Source: Halopiger xanaduensis SH-6
Lineage (GTDB): Archaea > Halobacteriota > Halobacteria > Halobacteriales > Natrialbaceae
Direction: 5' to 3'
DNA length: 64,000 nt
NCBI RefSeq assembly: GCF_000217715.1
Contig: NC_015666.1
Span: forward strand, 1,314,270 to 1,378,269
Shown: positions 1-8,639 of the stretch, in pieces
How the letters are laid out: each line of letters opens with the position of its first letter
How positions within the stretch are numbered: the first letter of the stretch is position 1
Program-made: the position numbers and the translations under genes
The notes under the pieces: model-generated
What the model was told of the DNA's origin: nothing
Database searches by the model: none
The model's input: only the letters and a program-made list of their open reading frames with translations

Positions 1-54
1 CGGCTGGAGAATCTCGAGAATAAAGGGGGTGAGCGTCCGTATTTGCACGACGGC

Positions 55-1062
55 TTACCGCTGCGGGGGATCGAACTCGGTGAGCTCCGACCGCGGCGGG
101 TCGCCGGTGTCGTCCCTGACGGTGCGGTAGGTGCGCCGGTAGCGGTCGATCTTCCGGTAGAGGTAGTAGCCGATCGCGAGATCGTAGACGACGACGTAGC
201 CGATGAACGCCAGTCCGAACCCGATCGGGTACATCGAGGCGATCAGGTTGGGGACGATCCCGACGGTCACGTTGTAAGTCGCGTGGATGAACGCAGCCAC
301 CAGCAACCCCTTGACGACGAGCGGCCCCGCGTGTCGGGGGTTGAACTTCGCGAGCCCGAGGTAGTAGCCGGCGATCGCGGAGTAGATGACGTGGCCCGGG
401 CCGACGAGCGCGCGAACGGTCGTGATCCCGGTCGCCGCGGTCAGCAGGCCGACGTCGGCCTCCGCGACCGTCCCGGTGATGTAGATCGCGTTCTCGATCG
501 CGGCGAAGCCGAGCCCGGCGACGGCGCCGTAGACCGCGCCGTCGATGACCGCGTCGAACGAGTTGCTTCGGTACGCGAAGGTCCGAACCGCGAGCAGTTT
601 CACGGTCTCCTCGACGGGGCCGACGATCAGGTAGAAAAAGAGCAGCGAACCGACGACCGGGATCGCCTGTAGTCGCGGGCCGATCAGCGAGTTCACGACC
701 GCTGCGAACGTCGCGAACAACACGGCGAGGACGAACGTCGCGACGAGCAACCCGAGCGGTTCGCTGGACGTGATGTCCGTGTACCAGATGAACCCGGCCA
801 GCAGCGCCGCCGGGACGATCGAGAGCCCGAAGAACGCGCCGAGCCAGGGCGTCTCGAGCGCGAGCTGTGCCGGCTGGACGAGCAACGCGATCGTGATCAA
901 AAGCGCCACGAGGAAAACGATCCCCCGCAACGTGTACCGAACTCCGGTGTAGATCGAGTGGGCGAACCGATCCACCGCGGATCGCGGCTCCCAGGTCGAT
1001 ACGTCGTAGAGGTCGGTCGACTCGTCGCTGGCTCGTTCGACCGGGTCGCGCCTGCGCTGCAT
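55..1062 (-). CDS. PrsW family intramembrane metalloprotease
   Basis: A 335-residue polytopic membrane protein with about eight hydrophobic segments after a charged N-terminal tail of some 40 residues. It carries the PrsW/CAAX-protease hallmarks: a glutamate pair with lysine (E151, E152, K155 in PVEETVK), F186-xxx-E190 in a later helix, and histidines H224 and H260 in further helices. These are the expected metal and catalytic residues in the membrane. The family includes proteases that cleave anti-sigma factors in bacteria; the archaeal substrate is unknown. It stands alone and ends at the left edge of the window. A start at one of the inner methionines is possible but would remove only the soluble tail. 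Confidence 0.85.
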   Translation of the reverse strand: MQRRRDPVERASDESTDLYDVSTWEPRSAVDRFAHSIYTGVRYTLRGIVFLVALLITIALLVQPAQLALETPWLGAFFGLSIVPAALLAGFIWYTDITSSEPLGLLVATFVLAVLFATFAAVVNSLIGPRLQAIPVVGSLLFFYLIVGPVEETVKLLAVRTFAYRSNSFDAVIDGAVYGAVAGLGFAAIENAIYITGTVAEADVGLLTAATGITTVRALVGPGHVIYSAIAGYYLGLAKFNPRHAGPLVVKGLLVAAFIHATYNVTVGIVPNLIASMYPIGFGLAFIGYVVVYDLAIGYYLYRKIDRYRRTYRTVRDDTGDPPRSELTEFDPPQR

Positions 1063-1256
1063 ATGCGTCGGTATACCTTCCCGTTTCGTAAGCGTTCGGC
1101 GGCGGCTCCTAATATCGTATTATGACGCCGCCGAATCTCAATACGCGGCAGGCTCGAGCGACGCCCGATCGACCGCCTCGAGGGCGGGACCGCAACCGAG
1201 CCCGCGAGTGCGATAGACTCGGAATCCACAAAGGGTCCCCGTCCGAACACTCGCCC

Positions 1257-1640
1257 ATGCACTTCGACCAGCGAACCCAGCGGGCGCTTCGCGACGTCGG
1301 CCTCGAGACCGACGATCTGCAGGCCGCCTCGGAGGCGATCGCCGAGGCCGTCGACGCGGACGCGGCGGCGCTCGAGGCGTTTTTCGAGCGCCACGAGACG
1401 GTCTACTCGGACATGGACATGGCCCACTCGAGCGCCGACTACCCCGAACACGCGGTCGAGTACCTCGACCTGACGACCCACGCCGACGAGCTGCGCGGCT
1501 GGCTGCGCTTCGAGACGTGGGGCGTCTACGTCGAGGACGGCCGAATTCTGGACGCCGACGAGGAGTACGTCGAACTGACGCTCGGCCCGACGGTCCACGA
1601 CCGGGTCCGGTTCGCGGCCGACCGCGGGACGCTGCGGTGA
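1257..1640 (+). CDS. Conserved haloarchaeal hypothetical protein (DUF7532-like)
   Basis: A 127-residue acidic soluble protein starting MHFDQRTQRALRDVGL. The first half is helical and ends with a His/Met/Asp-rich stretch (YSDMDMAHSS); the second half looks like beta strands. I chose the ATG at 1257 because the frame upstream is arginine-rich and lacks the haloarchaeal acidic bias. No enzyme motif is recognised. It resembles the haloarchaeal DUF7532 group from memory only. It precedes the FAU-1 gene by about 80 bases in the same direction and may be co-transcribed with it. Confidence 0.7.
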   Translation: MHFDQRTQRALRDVGLETDDLQAASEAIAEAVDADAAALEAFFERHETVYSDMDMAHSSADYPEHAVEYLDLTTHADELRGWLRFETWGVYVEDGRILDADEEYVELTLGPTVHDRVRFAADRGTLR

Positions 1641-1719
1641 TTCCCGTGCTCGAGGACGGATTCACGCGCGGTCGACGCTGGCTGCACGGCCGAGACCGAA
1701 CGCCAACGGAGGGTGACCG

Positions 1720-3174
1720 ATGACCACCGCGCGCGTTCGCGGCATCTACACCACCGCGCTCACCCGCCTCCTGAACGCGAACGGCCTCGAGATCGTCCAA
1801 GCCTCCGAGCCGATCAGAGAGCGGTTCGACGACGAGTTCGCCGCCGCGCCGGCGGACGTCCGGCTCGAGACGACCCGCGACCGACAGGGCGTCGAAGTAT
1901 CGGGTGATCCCGAGGCCGTCGCGGACGTCGTCGGCGAACTCGAGAACCTTGCGATCGACGCCTTCCGCTGGGCCGACGACGCGCCGCGGGGTGCGGTCTT
2001 CGACGCGGAAGTGATCGACGCGGGCGGCGGCAGCGGCGCGACGGTCGACCTCGGCGACGGCCGCCGCGGCTACCTCAAGTACGACGACGTCGACGGCTAC
2101 GTCGACGAGGGCAATCGCTACCGTGTCCAGATCGTCGAACCGACGCCGCCGTGGGACGACGACGAACCCCGCGTCCGGCCGACGCTCGCGGTCGAAAGCG
2201 GCCTCTGTACGCTCTCGCGGGACCGGACTGGCGTCTCGGCGGTCGGCGGCGGCGAGCGAGCCAGCGAACTCGTCGGCATGACCGACCTGCTCTCGACCGA
2301 CGTTCCCGACGGCTGGGGCCTGCGCTGGGAGCACGCCGCGGCAGACGTCGACCTCGAGGCGATGAACGCAGCCCTCGAGCGGGCCGTCGACCGCGTCGAG
2401 GCGCTCGAGGATGTCCTCTCCGATGCGCCGGCCGAACCTGGCGACCCTGGGCGCCTGGCTGCGCCGCGACGGACGGACTGGTGCTGGTTCGGCCGCGAGT
2501 CGCGGTTCGCGCTGGACGGCTACCGCCGACAGGTGGAGACGACGATGCCGGGCCACCACCGGACCAAGGCCGCCGATCGGGCCGCGAGCGCGGCGGTCGA
2601 TTTCGCGGAGGCGGTCTGTGGCTCGCTCGGCGAGGACAACAGCGACGAGGACGAGGGCGAGACGGACACCGACGAGTTCCCCTTCGCCGCCGTCGCCCGC
2701 CAGTTCGGCCCCACCGAGGGCGACCGCCTCGAGATCGGCCACGGCAAACCCGACGGCCGTCGCATCTCGCTGGGCTACGGCGACGTCACCGAGTGGGACG
2801 CCGACGGCTCGCTCACCCTCGAGCGCTCGATGCGCGGGGGCGGCACCTACGACGCGCTCGGGGTTCCCAAGGAGGAGGGCGACGTCGCCGTCACGAAGTT
2901 CCGCGAGGGCCGCTGGTGGTACCCGACGACCTACAAGGACGCCGACGGCGCGGCGAAGGGCACGTACGTCAACATCTGCACGCCCGTGGAACTGTTCCCA
3001 GACGCGGTGCGGTACGTCGACCTCTACATCGACGTGATCCGCGTCGACGGCGAGGTCGAAATCGTCGACGAAGACGAACTCGAGGACGCCGTCGATAAAG
3101 GGTTGGTCTCCGAGGAACTGGGAGATAAGGCGACGAACGTGGCCGAAGCGGTCAAACGAGCGCTCTCGAAGTAG
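1720..3174 (+). CDS. fau1: Probable ribonuclease / RNA-binding protein FAU-1 (RNase E/G-like with DUF402)
   Basis: A 484-residue protein close in length to Pyrococcus FAU-1 (about 470). The N-terminal 200 residues resemble the archaeal RNase E/G-like part with an S1-type beta-barrel (around residues 90-150, with VDLGDGRRGYLKYDDVDGYVD). The C-terminal 90 residues form the DUF402 domain (WYPTTYKD followed by a strand-rich segment with VDLYIDVIR). The family binds AU-rich RNA and has been linked to 5S rRNA maturation. A very acidic linker lies near residues 305-325. The neighbour upstream is a small hypothetical gene; the next gene converges on it. Confidence 0.82.
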   Translation: MTTARVRGIYTTALTRLLNANGLEIVQASEPIRERFDDEFAAAPADVRLETTRDRQGVEVSGDPEAVADVVGELENLAIDAFRWADDAPRGAVFDAEVIDAGGGSGATVDLGDGRRGYLKYDDVDGYVDEGNRYRVQIVEPTPPWDDDEPRVRPTLAVESGLCTLSRDRTGVSAVGGGERASELVGMTDLLSTDVPDGWGLRWEHAAADVDLEAMNAALERAVDRVEALEDVLSDAPAEPGDPGRLAAPRRTDWCWFGRESRFALDGYRRQVETTMPGHHRTKAADRAASAAVDFAEAVCGSLGEDNSDEDEGETDTDEFPFAAVARQFGPTEGDRLEIGHGKPDGRRISLGYGDVTEWDADGSLTLERSMRGGGTYDALGVPKEEGDVAVTKFREGRWWYPTTYKDADGAAKGTYVNICTPVELFPDAVRYVDLYIDVIRVDGEVEIVDEDELEDAVDKGLVSEELGDKATNVAEAVKRALSK

Positions 3175-3200
3175 TCGTCCGCCGGTCCGCTCCCGGCGAA

Positions 3201-4229
3201 CTATTCGTCGTCTTCTAGATTCCGCGTTCCCGCTTTGGAGGAGTCGCGGTCGCCCTCCCGCTTCCGGACGTCTCTCTTGTCGGTCTCGTCTTCGGTCTCC
3301 GCCGGCGACGGCGGCGTCCCCTTCCCGCCGCGCCACGTAAACAGCAGTTCGCGGGGGCTAAGCACCCGAATGTCGGGAAAGCGGCGCTGCTCGACCTGCG
3401 CGTAGTTCACCAGCGCCACGAGGAAGACGCCGCCGACGGTGTTCCCGAGGAAGACCGGCAGCCAGAACTCGTGGACGACCGCCAGCGACGCTCCGTCGAC
3501 GACGAACAGGTAGTAGAACACCTCGCACGCGGCCGTGATCACGTGGAAGAGCTCGGCCGCGGCGATCATGTAGAAGATGACGTAAATTAGCAGTAAGCGG
3601 GAGATCGTATCCCGCGACGCGTGGTCCAGCCACACGACGCCGGCGACCAGCCAGCCGGCGAACAGCGCCCGGTTGAAGACCGCCCACCAGCCGTGCTCGA
3701 GGCCGATTCGAGCGAACTCCGCGCCGACCCGCGTCGCTTCCGGGTCGAGGACCCCGCCGTTTGCGATCAGGTATGCGCCCAGCGCCGCGCCGACTACGTT
3801 CCCGATGATGACGACGATCCAGACGCGGAGCAACAGCGGCAGGCTGGCGATGCGGGCCAGGACCAGCGCGACCGGCGGCAACGTCTCCTCGGTGTAGAGT
3901 TGGTACTGGCCGAGGATGATGTAGATGAAGCCGATCGGGTAGAGGATCGCGCTCAGAAAGCTGTTCTCCGGGAACATCGTCGCGCCGATCGAGTGCCCGA
4001 GGAAGGTCAGCACGATCGCGAATCCGGCGGCGAGGCCGCTGAAGAACAGGCGTTGCTTCGAGATGGCGATCTCCTCGTCGGCGCTCGCGAGCACGCGCTC
4101 GAAGATCTCGTCGGCCGAGAACCGATCGCGGACCGCCCAGCCCGCCGCCGGCGCGCCCGAGGCTGCACGGTCTATCGACTCGCGGATTTCCTCGCCCGTG
4201 CTCTCCTCGTTCTCCTCTTTCTTGCTCAT
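3201..4229 (-). CDS. Formate/nitrite transporter family channel (FNT, YfdC-like)
   Basis: A 342-residue membrane protein with six to seven hydrophobic helices between about residues 60 and 285, followed by a charged cytoplasmic tail rich in Asp, Glu, Lys and Arg. The pattern ISKQRLFFSGLAAGFAI, then small-residue helices with IGNVVGAALGAYL and FLGNTVGGVFLVAL, is typical of the FNT fold, where two such Asn-rich broken helices line a pentameric pore for small monovalent anions. A histidine in AELFHVITAACE is a candidate pore His. The YfdC-like branch has no proven substrate, so formate or nitrite transport should not be assumed. It converges with the FAU-1 gene. Confidence 0.85.
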   Translation of the reverse strand: MSKKEENEESTGEEIRESIDRAASGAPAAGWAVRDRFSADEIFERVLASADEEIAISKQRLFFSGLAAGFAIVLTFLGHSIGATMFPENSFLSAILYPIGFIYIILGQYQLYTEETLPPVALVLARIASLPLLLRVWIVVIIGNVVGAALGAYLIANGGVLDPEATRVGAEFARIGLEHGWWAVFNRALFAGWLVAGVVWLDHASRDTISRLLLIYVIFYMIAAAELFHVITAACEVFYYLFVVDGASLAVVHEFWLPVFLGNTVGGVFLVALVNYAQVEQRRFPDIRVLSPRELLFTWRGGKGTPPSPAETEDETDKRDVRKREGDRDSSKAGTRNLEDDE

Positions 4230-4368
4230 TGAAACACTCGCCGCTCGCGACCGACGACTCCCGCGATCGCGGGTCTAGTACGCCGTGCGCCCGAGACCGC
4301 CGTAAACGACGGGCTTGCGAGAACGGAAAAGAGATCGGGGGCCCGGGTGGGGCGCGGCTCCCGCCCGC

Positions 4369-4827
4369 TCAATCCGAGGCGCTCGCGAGGGCGTCGCCGG
4401 CGCCGATCGGCAGCAGGTGGACGTAATCGTCGAGGTCGAGCGCGAACTCGCGGTCGCCGCCCGCCGAGCGAACCCAGCGGAACTCGAACTCGGCGCCGTG
4501 TTCCTCGCCGCCGTCGGTTACCGTGTGGGTCCACCGATCGCGCGGTTCGTGCACGTTCGCGTGGAAGAAGTGGCGCACGTACCGCTTGGGCGGCGACTCG
4601 CGACGCGTCCAGACGTCCGTCGAGAGGTGCTGCGCGCCGTTCAGCGTGGTGAGGCCGCTCTCCTCCATCACTTCGCGAAACAGCGCCTCTCGAGGCGTTT
4701 CGCCGGACTCGAGCGTCCCCTTCGGGATCTGGAGGCCGTCGTGACCGGGGCCCTCGAAGACGAGGAGTTCGCCGGTCCCGCGCGTGATGTAGGCGCAGGC
4801 TTTCTGGACGTACGTAACGTCGGTCAT
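4369..4827 (-). CDS. NUDIX hydrolase (Ap4A-hydrolase-like)
   Basis: A 152-residue single-domain NUDIX protein. The box is intact: G-x5-E-x7-RE-V-x-EE-x-G-L in GTLESGETPREALFREVMEE. The beginning (VQKACAYITRGTGELLVFEG) and the acidic context fit diadenosine tetraphosphate pyrophosphohydrolase-like members, but the substrate cannot be read from sequence. The start is the ATG at 4827; it lies within a 15-base palindrome that covers the likely transcript start. A T-rich stretch about 30 bases upstream (reverse strand of 4852-4862) may act as the TATA element. Confidence 0.85.
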   Translation of the reverse strand: MTDVTYVQKACAYITRGTGELLVFEGPGHDGLQIPKGTLESGETPREALFREVMEESGLTTLNGAQHLSTDVWTRRESPPKRYVRHFFHANVHEPRDRWTHTVTDGGEEHGAEFEFRWVRSAGGDREFALDLDDYVHLLPIGAGDALASASD

Positions 4828-4841
4828 GATACAATGTATCA
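4827..4841. promoter_or_regulatory. 15-base palindrome overlapping the NUDIX start codon (candidate operator)
   Basis: TGATACA-A-TGTATCA is a perfect inverted repeat with 7-base arms and a 1-base centre. It touches the start codon of the minus-strand NUDIX gene, downstream of its likely TATA box, a place where a bound repressor would block transcription. The regulator is unknown. Confidence 0.4.
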
Positions 4842-4934
4842 CACCGACCACTCGTAAAAAGCTATCTCGGAGGGGATTAAAAGAGATTAAGGGGATTTCC
4901 GGGACGGCTGCCGTCGATTCAGTCCGTAGCGCGC

Positions 4935-5924
4935 TCAGTCTGACGCGACTGCGACGTCTTCGTCCGTCGCGGGCGAGTCGCCGTCGAGGTAGGTAAACAG
5001 CGTCGCGAGCGCGGGGCCGGAGACGTTGTGCCAGACGCTAAAGAGCGCGGGGATCAGGGCGGCGCTTGCACTGAAATGTGCCGTCGCGAGGGCCACCGCG
5101 AGGCCGCTGTTCTGGAGGCCGACCTCAAACGCGCAGGCCCGCGCCCGATCCTCGGCCATTCCGGTCGCGTGCCCGACGGCGTAGCCGGAGCCGAGGCCGA
5201 GTCCGTTGTGCAGGACGACGGCGAGGAAGACGAGGGCGCCGGCGCCGAGGATCGTCTCGACGTTGAGGCCGACGACGGCCGCCACGATGGCGACGATCGC
5301 GACCACGCTGATCGCCGGGAAGATCGAGAGGCCGATCTCCGCGACGAGCGGCGCGTACCGATCGAGCAGGTAGCGCAACACGAGGCCGCCGACGACCGGT
5401 AGCAGGACGACCTGCACGATCGTCTCGGACAGCTGCCCGAACGTAACCGAAATCGACTCGCCGGCCAGCGCCACGACCCACGCGGGCATCACCAGCGGCG
5501 CGGCGATCGTCGTCACCGTCGTGATCGTCACCGACAGCGCGACGTCGCCCTTGCCGAGGTAGGTCATCACGTTCGAGGCGGTGCCGCCCGGCGCTGCACC
5601 GACGAGGATCAACCCGACGCCGATCTCCCACGGCAGTCCGAGGACGGCGACCAGCAGGTAGGCGAACAGCGGCATCAGGAGCCACTGGCTCATCGCACCG
5701 ATGAACACGTCACGCGGGCGCTCGAGGATCCGTCGGAAGTCCGCGGGCGTCAGCGTCAGCCCCATCCCGAGCATGATGATCCCCAAAAGCGGCGTAATGT
5801 AGGCCGCGATCGGGGTGAACGTCTCGGGGGTGTAGAGCGCCAGCGGAGCGGCGATCACCACCCAGAGGACGAAGTACTTGCTCGTGAACTCGCCGATTCG
5901 CTCGAGCGTCGCCTGCCAATTCAT
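4935..5924 (-). CDS. Bile acid:sodium symporter family protein (BASS/SBF)
   Basis: A 329-residue protein with nine to ten hydrophobic helices. It has the family signature in the fourth-fifth helix region, GAAPGGTASNVMTYLGKGDV, including the helix-crossover and polar residues of the sodium site, and a second crossover further on (EVGLQNSGLAVALA). The length matches prokaryotic ASBT-like transporters (about 310-330). Archaeal members probably import organic anions with sodium; the substrate is unknown. It is monocistronic, with a T-rich gap of about 100 bases to the NUDIX gene. Confidence 0.9.
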   Translation of the reverse strand: MNWQATLERIGEFTSKYFVLWVVIAAPLALYTPETFTPIAAYITPLLGIIMLGMGLTLTPADFRRILERPRDVFIGAMSQWLLMPLFAYLLVAVLGLPWEIGVGLILVGAAPGGTASNVMTYLGKGDVALSVTITTVTTIAAPLVMPAWVVALAGESISVTFGQLSETIVQVVLLPVVGGLVLRYLLDRYAPLVAEIGLSIFPAISVVAIVAIVAAVVGLNVETILGAGALVFLAVVLHNGLGLGSGYAVGHATGMAEDRARACAFEVGLQNSGLAVALATAHFSASAALIPALFSVWHNVSGPALATLFTYLDGDSPATDEDVAVASD

Positions 5925-6090
5925 GCAGGCGCTTGTCGGTCGTTATTCGGTATCAAGGCTGTGGCTTCCGCGTTCGCTCGCGCCGAGCGGCCGGTTCTCG
6001 AGACCCGCTATAACTGGGTCGCGGAGCGACCCGTCCGGCCCGTAAATAACAGGGTCAATCATTACTATCTCCCGGCGGCGAGTAGCGTCA

Positions 6091-6360
6091 ATGAGCACGT
6101 TAAACGAAGAGATGGCCGACGTCCGGTCGGAGGTCGACGACGTCCGAACGCAACTCAGGGAGGAGGTCCCCGAGTGTTTCGAGTTCGACGTCACGGTCGG
6201 AAACATCACGTACAACGCCAACAGCAACAGCGTCTCGGTCACCGTCGAGCCCAGTTCGCAAGCCCGCGAGCAACTGTCCGAGCAACTCGGCGGCGTGAAC
6301 GTCCGAACGGACGGCATGCTCGAGTTCGAATTCCGACTGACCGAGTCGAGCCGCGAGTAG
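6091..6360 (+). CDS. Small haloarchaeal hypothetical protein
   Basis: An 89-residue acidic protein. The first 30 residues form a charged amphipathic helix (MADVRSEVDDVRTQLREEV), likely a short coiled coil. The rest alternates strands (FEFDVTVGNITYNANSNSVSVTVE) and a helix, resembling a small alpha/beta sandwich. No catalytic or metal motif is present. The codon use matches the neighbours and a start context is present at 6091, so it is probably real. Function not recognised. Confidence 0.65.
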   Translation: MSTLNEEMADVRSEVDDVRTQLREEVPECFEFDVTVGNITYNANSNSVSVTVEPSSQAREQLSEQLGGVNVRTDGMLEFEFRLTESSRE

Positions 6361-6467
6361 CGGTCGCGGATTGCCTCGCACCGCCGCCGAGCTGATTTGG
6401 AGCCGAGACGCGACGGGTGACCGGCCGACTCCGAATCGTTCTTGGGCCGCCGCGGCGGACGTCTGGT

Positions 6468-6701
6468 ATGTCCGACGGTCGCCGCTCGCCTGCCCCCGCT
6501 CGAGTGCTGCTCGTCGTCGTCCTCGCCGTCGCCGTCCTCCTGCCGGTCGCCGCGACGACTCTCGAGGTGAGCCCGTACCGGGTGACGGTCGGGACGGCCG
6601 TCGTCACTGGCTTGCTGTTGATCGGCGCCGTCGCGCTCCCGGCCCTGCTGCTCGCGCGGTGGCAGGCGACCGAGCGTTCGGCCGGCGACGACGGTGGGTG
6701 A
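6468..6701 (+). CDS. Small two-helix membrane protein
   Basis: A 77-residue protein with two predicted membrane helices (VLLVVVLAVAVLLPVAA near residues 13-29 and VTGLLLIGAVALPALLLA near 45-62) joined by a short loop, with a positive N-terminus and an acidic tail. I chose the ATG at 6468 because upstream codons give an arginine-rich extension. No homologue recognised. Haloarchaeal genomes carry many such two-helix proteins. Confidence 0.5.
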   Translation: MSDGRRSPAPARVLLVVVLAVAVLLPVAATTLEVSPYRVTVGTAVVTGLLLIGAVALPALLLARWQATERSAGDDGG

Positions 6702-6806
6702 GCCCCCGGCGACCGAGACGCCCGGTAACACTCGCGTCACCCCTCGAGACGGCAAGGCGGACGGACAACCGAACCCCTATCAACGCCGCGCGCAATACCT
6801 CGGAAC

Positions 6807-7706
6807 ATGACAAAGCGGTACGTCTCGCTCCCCGAGGAGGCGGAGGCGGGGATGCGCGAGTTCATCGACGAGGTCGATCGACGGCTCTCGAGCGACGAAG
6901 ACACCTGTTCGGTCGTCGAGGACGTGCTGATCGACCTCTCGGGCGACCGCGAGGCCTACGAGCGCTGGCAGAACGGCGAGTCGGTCTCCCCGGCCGAACG
7001 CGTCCGACTGCAGAGCTACGACCCCTGTAACACCACCCTCGAGAGCGAGTACTACGCGGAGAAGGACGAAGAGAAGTTCCGCCGGTCGAAACACCTCCAG
7101 TGGCTCTGGCGGCAGTTCGACAGCCTGCCGATCGCGGACAACGTCGAGTTTGCGCTGCGATTTCGGCGGATGCTCGCCGATCATCTTTTCGAGGAGTGCG
7201 GCGACGACTGTCGGTTCTTCAAGGGGATCACGTTCACCTACGGACACAACATCACGGTCGGCGACAACACGGTGATCCACGACGACGTCCACCTGGACGA
7301 CCGCGGGAAGCTGACGATCGGCGACCGGGTCTCGATCTCCGACGGCGTCCACGTCTACAGCCACGACCACGACGTCGTCGACCAGACCGAGGTCCGCAAC
7401 TACCACACGATCGTCGAGGACGACGTTCGCCTCACCTACGACTCGATGGTCCGGGCCGGTAACAAGGTCGGCGAGAACGCCATCGTGGGCGCCCGCGGCG
7501 TCGTCCAGCACGACATCCCCGCCCACCACATCGCGGTCGGCATGCCCGCCAAAAGCGTCAAGATCAAACCCGGCTGGGAGGACGTCGCCACCCCCGTCGA
7601 CGAGGCCGGCGTCAACCGCCAGACGGAGCGGCGCATCGAGTACGACCTCCCCGACGACCTCGAGGGCTTCGACGAGTTCCAGCGCGACCTTCAACCGCCC
7701 CGATAA
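6807..7706 (+). CDS. Left-handed beta-helix acyltransferase (maltose O-acetyltransferase-like)
   Basis: A 299-residue protein. The N-terminal 110 residues are helical and acidic. Residues about 130-250 contain hexapeptide repeats of a left-handed beta-helix (FTYGHNITVGDNTVIHDDV, KLTIGDRVSISDGV, IVGARGVVQHDIPAHHIAVG), ending with the GMPAKSVK cap typical of sugar O-acetyltransferases. The HDHD segment (VYSHDHDVVDQTEV) supplies the likely catalytic His. The expected reaction is acetyl-CoA-dependent O-acetylation of a sugar or similar acceptor. The usual family length is 180-200, so the N-terminal extension is a haloarchaeal feature. A pyrimidine-poor gap of about 105 bases precedes it. Confidence 0.85.
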   Translation: MTKRYVSLPEEAEAGMREFIDEVDRRLSSDEDTCSVVEDVLIDLSGDREAYERWQNGESVSPAERVRLQSYDPCNTTLESEYYAEKDEEKFRRSKHLQWLWRQFDSLPIADNVEFALRFRRMLADHLFEECGDDCRFFKGITFTYGHNITVGDNTVIHDDVHLDDRGKLTIGDRVSISDGVHVYSHDHDVVDQTEVRNYHTIVEDDVRLTYDSMVRAGNKVGENAIVGARGVVQHDIPAHHIAVGMPAKSVKIKPGWEDVATPVDEAGVNRQTERRIEYDLPDDLEGFDEFQRDLQPPR

Positions 7707-7782
7707 GTCCTCGCGATCTGATTTTGTCGCCGTCCCGCCGGTCGGGGAATATCCAAGTAGGTTGAGAACGTATGTCACACCG

Positions 7783-8103
7783 ATGGAGCTCTGGGGATGG
7801 CTCATCGGGTACGTGGTGCTGTTCGCCCTGTTGCACCTGTTACTGTACTACGTGTATATCCGGCGGGGCGACGACCGCTCGCCCTCGCCTTCGTTCGCCG
7901 GCCCGAATCGGGCCCCGTCCCGGTCGTCGCCCGGCCCCGAGCGGTATCCGCGGGCCCCCGACGACGTCGAGGAGTCCGAGGACCACGACCCGGACCGCGA
8001 CCTCGAGGGCGAGACGATCCGGTGTCCCCACTGCGGGGCGACGAACGCGGCCGACAGTACCTTTACGTACTGCTGGCGCTGCATTTCGACGCTCCGACAG
8101 TGA
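7783..8103 (+). CDS. Membrane-anchored zinc-ribbon protein (DUF7577-like)
   Basis: A 106-residue protein: one N-terminal membrane helix (WLIGYVVLFALLHLLLYYVYI), a disordered Ser/Pro/Arg then Asp/Glu linker of about 45 residues, and a C-terminal zinc ribbon with CPHCG and CWRC cysteine pairs. This layout, a helix with a short cytoplasmic zinc knuckle, is common in haloarchaea and probably mediates protein contacts. Start at the ATG 7783, shortly before the helix. Function unknown. Confidence 0.7.
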   Translation: MELWGWLIGYVVLFALLHLLLYYVYIRRGDDRSPSPSFAGPNRAPSRSSPGPERYPRAPDDVEESEDHDPDRDLEGETIRCPHCGATNAADSTFTYCWRCISTLRQ

Positions 8104-8248
8104 CGAAACTCGAGTGGCGGTTCATTCACTATATCCGTACTTTCTACTTCTTTGTCCTACTTGATGCAATTTCGGCGCCACGTTCGGGCAGTAAGGAACG
8201 ATTACGCTTTTTACCTCTCGGGAATTGTGTGCGAGCAGACGACCCGCT

Positions 8249-8566
8249 ATGCACGGCAACACATCCCCCGCTTCATCTAATCGCCCTCCAGCAGTGTACC
8301 GGGCGGTCCACGAATTCGACGGCCCCGCGACGCTCACCACGACCGTCATCCACGCGCTGGCCGACTGCATGGGCGTCGATCCGACCGACGGCCGCATCTC
8401 GCTGTACGACTCGGTCGATCCCGACGCACTGGATCGACTCTTCCGGCCGCGCCACGACGGGACGCCCCGCTCGAGCGGCCAACTCTCGTTTGTCGTCGAC
8501 GACCACCGCGTGACGGTCCACGCGGACGGCGAGATCCTGATCGAACCGCCGACGCCGCGACGGTAA
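8249..8566 (+). CDS. HalOD1 output domain protein
   Basis: A 105-residue single-domain protein. From residue about 12 it matches the HalOD1 pattern (VYRAVHEFDGPATLTTTVIHALADCMGVDPTDGRISLYDSVDPDALDRLF... VTVHADGEILIE), shortened here in words: a beta start, a helix with ALAD, a conserved LYDSVDPDALDRLF helix, then paired strands. HalOD1 occurs at the end of haloarchaeal response regulators and as free proteins; its effector is unknown. The ATG at 8249 is preferred to the TTG upstream. Confidence 0.75.
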   Translation: MHGNTSPASSNRPPAVYRAVHEFDGPATLTTTVIHALADCMGVDPTDGRISLYDSVDPDALDRLFRPRHDGTPRSSGQLSFVVDDHRVTVHADGEILIEPPTPRR

Positions 8567-8639
8567 TCGCCTCTTACGCTCCGCTTTCGTCGTCGATGGA
8601 TCGATTGTAACAGCCACCGGTCGCAAAAACGGCCCTCGG

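Noticed and set aside
1-54. Left-edge stretch as a possible partial gene
   Set aside because: No frame with protein-like composition continues from the edge; nothing can be supported in it.
1138-3336. 732-codon minus-strand frame opposite the FAU-1 gene
   Set aside because: Antisense to FAU-1 and to the hypothetical gene; composition basic rather than acidic, unlike haloarchaeal proteins.
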